A DNA stretch of 12,753 nucleotides from Theristus sp. LFF4_11. Its lineage: Eukaryota; Nematoda; Chromadorea; Monhysterida; Xyalidae. Where the stretch lies: the NCBI GenBank assembly GCA_030248135.1, contig JASANC010002913.1, positions 1 through 12,753 on the forward strand, in the 5' to 3' direction. Shown piece by piece: positions 6,831 to 12,753 of the stretch (positions are counted from its first letter, which is position 1; every line of letters begins with the position of its first letter). The notes below the pieces were generated by a model. That model saw only the letters and a list, made by a program, of their open reading frames with translations. It was not told where the DNA came from and did not search any database. The translations under genes were made by a program, and so were the position numbers.

Positions 6831-6864
6831 TCAATGCCACTTCACCAAAAAGGCTTGGCATTGA
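6831..6864 (+). other. stem-loop near Helitron 3' end
   Basis: TCAATGCCA (6831-6839) pairs with TGGCATTGA (6856-6864) around a 16-base loop, 28 bases before CTAG. It is identical in design to the stem-loop at 424-457. Confidence 0.6.
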
Positions 6865-7009
6865 TTAAGCCACATAAGCTCGGGTCAATAGGCTAGTAGG
6901 AAAGAAAAGTAAAAGGGTTCACCGTCATCCGACGTCAACATCTCATACAGGGTGTTTCATAGAAACATGTGTGCATATTCTAATCCAAAACAAATGTCTC
7001 TTCTTTTAG

Positions 7010-7082
7010 AGAACATAACTTTCATAACAATTGCAAATATATGCGCAGAAATCGCACTTTTCTCTTATTGTCTGACTTCGCG
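7010..7082 (+). CDS. possible coding exon, unknown protein
   Basis: Acceptor TCTTCTTTTAG (ends 7009) opens a frame that includes KYMRRNRTFLLLSDFA and reaches donor GCG/GTAAAA (GT at 7083) in phase 0. The next acceptor, TTTTGTTTTACAG, ends at 7176, giving a 94-base intron with a matching phase-0 continuation. The frame also stays open without splicing until TAG at 7190-7192. It lies 113 bases after the third Helitron, so an earlier exon may have been separated by that insertion. Evidence is splice signals and phase only. Confidence 0.28.
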
Positions 7083-7176
7083 GTAAAAACAAATTCATCA
7101 ACAGGAAATCTTCCTGTGATAATTCTATCCGACACTGAGTTCCTTGTGCTATCAAAATTTTTTTTTTGTTTTACAG

Positions 7177-7341
7177 AGAAGCAGCCTATGTAGTGAGACC
7201 AATTGGCTTGTTCGCACGGCTGTTCACATGATTGGACTTTTTGATTCACTGATTACTAGAATACGCCCCTTTGTTGTGATGGTATCGAAATTTTATTCAG
7301 ACACTAGCAGCGTTTATACGCGATTATTGATGTTTTACTGA
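7177..7341 (+). CDS. possible coding exon, unknown protein
   Basis: After a long T-rich acceptor ending TTTTACAG (7176), a phase-0 frame reads RSSLCSETNWLVRTAVHMIG, continues through FVVMVSKFYSDTSSVY and ends in TGA at 7339-7341. An internal donor ATG/GTATCG at 7282 is possible, but its phase does not match the exon at 7417. This could therefore be a terminal exon. It resembles no family known to me, and an alternative frame over the first 60 bases also looks open. Confidence 0.3.
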   Translation, partial: RSSLCSETNWLVRTAVHMIGLFDSLITRIRPFVVMVSKFYSDTSSVYTRLLMFY

Positions 7342-7416
7342 TTCGTTATGTTATATCTGTAGTCTTGTGGTGTTCCAGTTATTCACGTTTTTCTTTTTCT
7401 CTCTCTTGTGTTTTAG

Positions 7417-7576
7417 TCAGATGCAGTTTTTTGATTGTTGTAGGATTTGCATGACTAAGGTGGGCAAGCCCACCTACTACAGGAGTGCACTGATATTGTG
7501 TTTGATCATATGTATATTTGATATGTATAAGCGAAGGACTGTTGTCGTGAACACGACGGACACAAATAGACAGTGA
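7417..7576 (+). CDS. possible terminal exon, short Cys-rich membrane-like protein
   Basis: A very strong pyrimidine tract (TTTTTCTCTCTCTTGTG region) ending TTTTAG at 7416 precedes an open frame. It contains ATG at 7421, MQFFDCCRICMTKVGKP, then a hydrophobic stretch SALILCLIICIF, then a basic-polar tail, and ends in TGA at 7574-7576 (51 residues from the ATG). One hydrophobic run long enough to sit in a membrane is visible. The frame needs two bases from the previous exon, which does not match a phase-0 donor upstream. It may start its own small protein at the ATG. From 7577 to 7737 nothing was identified. Confidence 0.33.
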
Positions 7577-8668
7577 ATTACAAATTCTATTTTTTGTGTC
7601 GGGAAAAAAGTCATTAAACACCTGTGGGTCAAACAACCAATTGAATCGCGGCATGGGACGGTCGTTTAATTTTGGTTAAATTGCAGGCATTAGTTATTTT
7701 CGGAACGCGCATGTGTTTAAAATTGTGTTTCTTCAATCTAAACTAACCGTCTAGATCCACAGATTTTGAATATGTCATTTTTTTATCGCACTGTTGTTTT
7801 GCACCAAAATTAAATAAAATATTTGCTTTTAGCCCACTTTCTGTCCTCATAATGAAAACCAGCAATAGTAGCCAACCAAATTGATTTTGACGTTGATAGA
7901 ACTGTCTAGTCATCATACTCAAGTCGGTTGGGACATTTGTCATTTGTATTGCTTAAAAATGGGCTAAAATCAAGATTTTTGCCAGTTTTTTGAGTAAAAT
8001 AAATGTCTGATTAAAAAGCAACTGTCTTTTTCGAAACCTACAAAAGCAGGCGATTTCATTGATGTCAAACTCGCATCGCTTTACACCTGTTTCAACAAAT
8101 TTTTTGTGTAAAATAAAAAAAACGTTTTTAAAAGACGTGTATGCCCGTTGTATTAATTAAAGAAAATGCAAAAAAATGTGCGAACCAATTGGAATTTAAC
8201 TCTAAACTAACCGTCTAGATCTACAGATTATAAACATGTCATTTGATTTTTGATCGCACTGTTGTTTTGCACTAAAATTAAATAAAATAATTGTTTTTAG
8301 CCCACTTTCTGCTCTCATAATGAAAACCAGCAATAGTAGCCAACCAAATTGATTTTGACGTTGATCGAACCGTCTAGTCATCATACTCAAGTCGGTTGAG
8401 ACATTTGTCATTTGTATTGCTCAAAAATGGGCTAAAATCAAGATTTTTGCCAGTTTTTTGAGTAAAATAAATGTCTGATTAAAAAGCAACTGTCTTTTTC
8501 GGAACCTACAAAAGCAGGCAATCTGATTGATGTCAAACTCGTATCGCTTTACACATGTTTCAATAAATTTTTGCGTAAAATAAAAGAACCGTTTTTAAAA
8601 GAGGTGTATGACCGCTGTATTAATTAAAGAAAACGCAAAAAAGTGTGCGAACCAATTGGAATTTTACT

Positions 8669-9225
8669 CTAAACTAACCGTCTAGATCTACAGATTTTGA
8701 ATATGTCATTTGTTTTTTGATCGCACTGTTGTTTTGCACCAAAATTAAATAAAATATTTGTTTTTAGCCCACTTTCTGCCCTCATAATGAAAAATAGCAA
8801 TCGTAGCCAACCAAATTGATTTTGATGTTTATAGACTGTCTAGTCATCATACTCAAGTCGGTTGGGACATTTGTCATTTGTATTGCTCAAAAATGGGCTA
8901 AAATCAAGATTTTTGCCAGTTTTTTGAGTGAAATAAATGTCTGATTAAAAAGCAACTGTCTTTTTCGGAACCTACAAAAGCAGGCGATTTTATTGATGTC
9001 AAATCAAGATTTTTTGGTAAAATAAATGTCTGATTAAAAAGCAACTGTCTTTTTTCGGAACCTACAAAAGCAGGCGATCTGATTGATGTCAAACTCGTAT
9101 CGCTTTACACCTGTTTCAATAAATTTTTGCGTAAAATAAAAAAACCGTTTTTAAAAGAGGTGTATGCCCGCTGTATTAATTAAAGAAAACGCAAAAAAAG
9201 TGTGCGAACCAATTGGAATTTTACT
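8669..9225 (+). repeat. satellite monomer 3, enlarged and chimeric
   Basis: This 557-bp monomer has about 91 extra bases. A block starting AAATCAAGATTTTT at 8901 and ending in GCAGGCGAT is repeated from 9001 with a small internal deletion. Its front part mixes type A (GTTTTTAGCCC, TGCCCTC) and type B (CACCAAAAT, ACTGTCTAG) marks. A short deletion near 8826-8838 breaks the otherwise shared 69-residue frame. Confidence 0.85.
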
Positions 9226-10161
9226 CTAAACTAACCGTCTAGATCCACAGATTTTGAATATGTCATTTGTTTTTTGATCGCACTGTTGTTTTGCACCAAA
9301 ATTAAATAAAATATTTGCTTTTAGCCCACTTTCTGTCCTCATAATGAAAACCAGCAATAGTAGCCAACCAAATTGATTTTGACGTTGATAGAACTGTCTA
9401 GTCATCATACTCAAGTCGGTTGGGACATTTGTCATTTGTATTGCTCAAAAATGGGCTAAAATCAAGATTTTTGCCAGTTTTTTAAGTAAAATAAATGTCT
9501 GATTGAAAAGCAACTGTCTTTTTCGGAACCTACAAAAGCGGGCAATTTGATTGATGTCAAACTCGCATCGCTTTACACCTGTTTCAATAAATTTTTTGTG
9601 TAAAATAAAAAAACGTTTTTAAAAGAGGTGTATGCCCGTTGTATCAATTAAAGAAAATGCAAAAAATGTGCGAACCAATTGGAATTTAACTCTAAACTAA
9701 CCGTCTAGATCCACAGATTTTAAATATGTCATTTGTTTTTTGATCGCACTGTTGTTTTGCACTAAAATTAAATAAAATATTTGTTTTTAGCCCACTTTCT
9801 GCCCTCATAATGAAAACCAGCAATAGTAGCCAACCAAATTGATTTTGACGTTGATCGAAGCGTCTAGTCATCATACTCAAGTCGGTTGGGACATTTGTCA
9901 TTTGTATTGCTCAAAAATGGGCTAAAATCAAGATTTTTGCCAGTTTTTTGAGTAAAATAAATGTCTGATTAAAAAGCAACTGTCTTTTTCGGAACCTACA
10001 AAAGCGGGCAATTTGATTGATGTCAAACTCGCATCGCTTTACACCTGTTTCAATAAACTTTTTTGTGTAAAATAAAAAAAACCGTTTTTAAAAGAGGTGT
10101 ATGCCCGCTGTATTAATTAAAGAAAACGCAAAAAAGTGTGCGAACCAATTGGAATTTTACT

Positions 10162-10371
10162 CTAAACTAACCGTCTAGATCCACAGATTTTGAATATGTC
10201 ATTTGTTTTTTGATCGCACTGTTGTTTTGCACCAAAATTAAATAAAATATTTGCTTTTAGCCCACTTTCTGTCCTCATAATGAAAACCAGCAATAGTAGC
10301 CAACCAAATTGATTTTGACGTTGATAGAACTGTCTAGTCATCATACTCAAGTCGGTTGGGACATTTGTCAT
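10162..10371 (-). other. representative 69-residue satellite frame, probably not a gene
   Basis: Most monomers carry the same minus-strand ATG frame, here 10162-10371; others are at 9226, 9692, 10629, 11567 and 12035, and longer run-ons to 84 codons are at 11053 and 12459. The product starts MTNVPTDLSMMTR, has a hydrophobic core FGWLLLLVFIM and ends SRRLV. Between types A and B, nearly all differences inside the frame change the residue (Q/R, Y/D, T/A, A/T, G/S), with about one silent change. That is what neutral drift before amplification would give, not purifying selection. There is no adjacent splice or promoter signal that I can support. Confidence 0.6.
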
Positions 10372-10397
10372 TTGTATTGCTCAAAAATGGGCTAAAA
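10255..10397 (+). repeat. 10-bp inverted repeat within each monomer (example)
   Basis: TTTTAGCCCA (10255-10264) and TGGGCTAAAA (10388-10397) are perfect inverted copies 123 bases apart. Both arms are kept in nearly all complete monomers of either type, including the decayed ones at the left edge. A cruciform or protein-binding pair is possible, but conservation may only reflect shared ancestry. Confidence 0.6.
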
Positions 10398-10628
10398 TCA
10401 AGATTTTTGCCAGTTTTTTGAGTAAAATAAATGTCTGATTAAAAAGCAACTGTCTTTTTCGGAACCTACAAAAGCAGGCGATTTCATTGATGTCAAACTC
10501 GCATCGCTTTACACCTGTTTCAATAATTTTTTTGTTAAAAATAAAAAACCGTTTTTAAAAGAGGTGTATGCCCGCTGTATTAATTAAAGAAAATGCAAAA
10601 AAATGTGCGAACCAATTGGAATTTAACT

Positions 10629-12034
10629 CTAAACTAACCGTCTAGATCCACAGATTTTAAATATGTCATTTGTTTTTTGATCGCACTGTTGTTTTGCACT
10701 AAAATTAAATAAAATATTTGTTTTTAGCCCACTTTCTGCCCTCATAATGAAAACCAGCAATAGTAGCCAACCAAATTGATTTTGACGTTGATCGAAGCGT
10801 CTAGTCATCATACTCAAGTCGGTTGGGACATTTGTCATTTGTATTGCTCAAAAATGGGCTAAAATCAAGATTTTTGCCAGTTTTTTGAGTAAAATAAATG
10901 TCTGATTAAAAAGCAACTGTCTTTTTCGGAACCTACAAAAGCGGGCAATTTGATTGATGTCAAACTCGCATAGCTTTACACCTGTTTCAATAAACTTTTT
11001 TGTGTAAAATAAAAAAACCGTTTTTAAAAGAGGTGTATGCCCGCTGTATTAATTAAAGAAAACGCAAAAAAGTGTGCGAACCAATTGGAATTTTACTGTA
11101 AACTAACCGTCTAGATCCACAGATTTTGAATATGTCATTTGTTTTTTGATCGCACTGTTGTTTTGCACCAAAATTAAATAAAATATTTGCTTTTAGCCCA
11201 CTTTCTGTCCTCATAATGAAAACCAGCAATAGTAGCCAACCAAATTGATTTTGACGATGATAGAACTGTCTAGTCATCATACTCAAGTCGGTTGGGACAT
11301 TTGTCATTTGTATTGCTTAAAAATGGGCTAAAATCAAGATTTTTGCCAGTTTTTTGAGTAAAATAAATGTCTGATTAAAAAGCAACTGTCTTTTTCGGAA
11401 CCTACAAAAGCAGGCGATTTCATTGATGTCAAACTCGCATCGCTTTACACCTGTTTCAATAATTTTTTTTGTGTAAAATAAAAAAACCGTTTTTAAAAGA
11501 GGTGTATGCCCGCTGTATTAATTAAAGAAAATGCAAAAAAATGTGCGAACCAATTGGAATTTAACTCTAAACTAACCGTCTAGATCCACAGATTTTAAAT
11601 ATGTCATTTGTTTTTTGATCGCACTGTTGTTTTGCACTAAAATTAAATAAAATATTTGTTTTTAGCCCACTTTCTGCCCTCATAATGAAAACCAGCAATA
11701 GTAGCCAACCAAATTGATTTTGACGTTGATCGAACCGTCTAGTCATCATACTCAAGTCGGTTGGGACATTTGTCATTTGTATTGCTCAAAAATGGGCTAA
11801 AATCAAGATTTTTGCCAGTTTTTTGAGTAAAATAAATGTCTGATTGAAAAGCAACTGTCTTTTTCGGAACCTACAAAAGCGGGCAATTTGATTGATGTCA
11901 AACTCGCATCGCTTTACACCTGTTTCAATAATTTTTTTGTGTATAATAAAAAAACCGTTTTTAAAAGAGGTGTATGCCCGCTGTATTAATTAAAGAAAAT
12001 GCAAAAAAATGTGCGAACCAATTGGAATTTAACT
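10629..12034 (+). repeat. 1406-bp higher-order block, first copy
   Basis: Three monomers (A, B', A) whose private marks recur exactly 1406 bases later. These marks are CGCATAGCTTT in the first monomer (about 10967) and again near 12373, and ACTGTAAAC plus GACGATGATAG in the second (11096 and 11255) and again at 12502 and 12660. This shows a recent duplication of a three-monomer block. Confidence 0.8.
11567..12034 (+). repeat. hybrid A/B satellite monomer
   Basis: The first two thirds carry type A marks, while the end carries the AAAATGCAAAAAAATGTG and TTTAACTC marks that otherwise close type B monomers. The switch lies around 11925-11990. It explains why two A-type monomers (11567 and 12035) stand side by side, breaking the A/B alternation. 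Confidence 0.7.
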
Positions 12035-12503
12035 CTAAACTAACCGTCTAGATCCACAGATTTTAAATATGTCATTTGTTTTTTGATCGCACTGTTGTTT
12101 TGCACTAAAATTAAATAAAATATTTGTTTTTAGCCCACTTTCTGCCCTCATAATGAAAACCAGCAATAGTAGCCAACCAAATTGATTTTGACGTTGATCG
12201 AACCGTCTAGTCATCATACTCAAGTCGGTTGGGACATTTGTCATTTGTATTGCTCAAAAATGGGCTAAAATCAAGATTTTTGCCAGTTTTTTGAGTAAAA
12301 TAAATGTCTGATTAAAAAGCAACTGTCTTTTTCGGAACCTACAAAAGCGGGCAATTTGATTGATGTCAAACTCGCATAGCTTTACACCTGTTTCAATAAA
12401 CTTTTTTGTGTAAAATAAAAAAACCGTTTTTAAAAGAGGTGTATGCCCGCTGTATTAATTAAAGAAAACGCAAAAAAGTGTGCGAACCAATTGGAATTTT
12501 ACT

Positions 12504-12753
12504 GTAAACTAACCGTCTAGATCCACAGATTTTGAATATGTCATTTGTTTTTTGATCGCACTGTTGTTTTGCACCAAAATTAAATAAAATATTTGCTTTT
12601 AGCCCACTTTCTGTCCTCATAATGAAAACCAGCAATAGTAGCCAACCAAATTGATTTTGACGATGATAGAACTGTCTAGTCATCATACTCAAGTCGGTTG
12701 GGACATTTGTCATTTGTATTGCTCAAAAATTTTTAAAAGAGGTGTATGCCCGC
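12504..12753 (+). repeat. last satellite monomer with about 166-bp internal deletion
   Basis: After GCTCAAAAA at 12721-12729 the sequence jumps to TTTTTAAAAGAGG, omitting about 166 bases present in every other monomer. The junction lies in a short A/T run. It is only 23 bases from the window edge, so a true deletion and an assembly or contig-end artefact are both possible. Confidence 0.8.

Larger units (their letters stand above)
5639..6896 (+). mobile_element. non-autonomous Helitron, complete
   Basis: It starts TCTACTACTACTA, the classic Helitron 5' terminus, with A at 5638, and ends GGCTAG at 6891-6896 with T at 6897. This is exactly the expected insertion between A and T without target duplication. 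It is 1258 bp, with its head shared with the Helitron at 490 and its tail shared with the one ending at 489. No Rep or helicase frame is present. It has an internal duplication: the stretch including GAAAGATGTAACAAAACCG near 5905 and again near 6153. A 65-residue frame at 6071-6268 spans part of this and is probably incidental. Confidence 0.9.
7738..12753 (+). repeat. tandem satellite array, about 467-bp monomer
   Basis: Counting from the shared start CTAAACTAACCGTCTAG, monomers begin at 7738, 8202, 8669, 9226, 9692, 10162, 10629, 11098, 11567, 12035 and 12504. Most are 464-470 bp; the third is 557 bp and the last is broken at about 250 bp. Two types are told apart by fixed differences. Type A has CACTAAAATT, TTTTAAATATG and GATCGAA(C/G)CGTCTAG. 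Type B has CACCAAAATT, TTTTGAATATG and GATAGAACTGTCTAG. The order is B, A, mixed, B, A, B, A, B, A, A, B. The left boundary is abrupt at about 7735, inside the monomer unit. The array runs past the right edge. It is non-coding satellite DNA by the evidence here; a centromeric, telomere-near or heterochromatic location cannot be judged. Confidence 0.95.

Noticed and set aside
6947..6968. TACAGGGTGTTTCATAGAAAC, resembling a mariner-type end
   Set aside because: No inverted partner or transposase was found nearby, so a single short resemblance is not enough.
7022..7249. 75-residue minus-strand frame
   Set aside because: It is antisense to the exon candidates at 7010-7082 and 7177-7341 and crosses the T-tract of the acceptor.
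8904..9092. 62-residue minus-strand frame with an internal repeat
   Set aside because: It is produced by the 91-bp duplication in satellite monomer 3; no other monomer has it.
7738..12753. CRISPR-like regular repeats
   Set aside because: The unit is about 467 bp with no separate unique spacers; the whole unit repeats, which is satellite DNA.
1..12753. tRNA or rRNA genes
   Set aside because: No tRNA cloverleaf with a GGTTCRANNCC-type box B and no recognisable rRNA core was seen by eye on either strand.

Overview
The window looks like eukaryotic nuclear DNA, probably from an invertebrate. It is AT-rich and transposon-dense. Protein-like reading frames are short and sit behind pyrimidine-rich 3' splice sites (TTTTCAG, TTTTAG, TTTTACAG), with GTAAGA/GTAAAA donors. 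There is no bacterial layout: no long ORFs, no operons, no Shine-Dalgarno spacing. The TTTTCAG acceptors would suit a nematode, but I cannot name a taxon.

Left part (1-3163) is mobile DNA. A Helitron tail (1-489) runs with no spacer into a second, complete-looking non-autonomous Helitron (490-1947). Five bases later comes a roughly 1 kb element with 138-163 bp terminal inverted repeats and TA on both sides (1953-2974). Inside it, on the minus strand, is a broken protein-coding remnant (2156-2530) followed by an AATAAA.

Middle part (3164-5612) looks like the 3' end of a split plus-strand gene. The best exons are 3164-3308, 4332-4442 (with a Cys2-His2-like motif) and a terminal exon 5442-5612 ending in TAG; their borders are all compatible with phase 0. 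Two more exon-like stretches (3377-3551 and 3778-4008) cannot be fitted with confidence. The last intron holds an 85 bp palindrome and a roughly 500 bp foldback element. A third Helitron (5639-6896) begins 26 bases after the stop codon, with a clean A/T insertion site. I could not recognise the gene product.

From 6897 to 7737 there are a few weaker exon candidates on the plus strand. From 7738 to the end there is a tandem satellite: ten full monomers of about 467 bp and a broken eleventh. Two monomer types (A and B) mostly alternate as a dimer of about 936 bp. One hybrid monomer and a 1406 bp re-duplication disturb the pattern. Monomers at the left edge are decayed and inner ones are nearly identical. 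Each good monomer carries a 69-residue minus-strand frame, but the substitution pattern argues against selection on that protein.

All function statements are by eye. No database search, folding or gene prediction was run.
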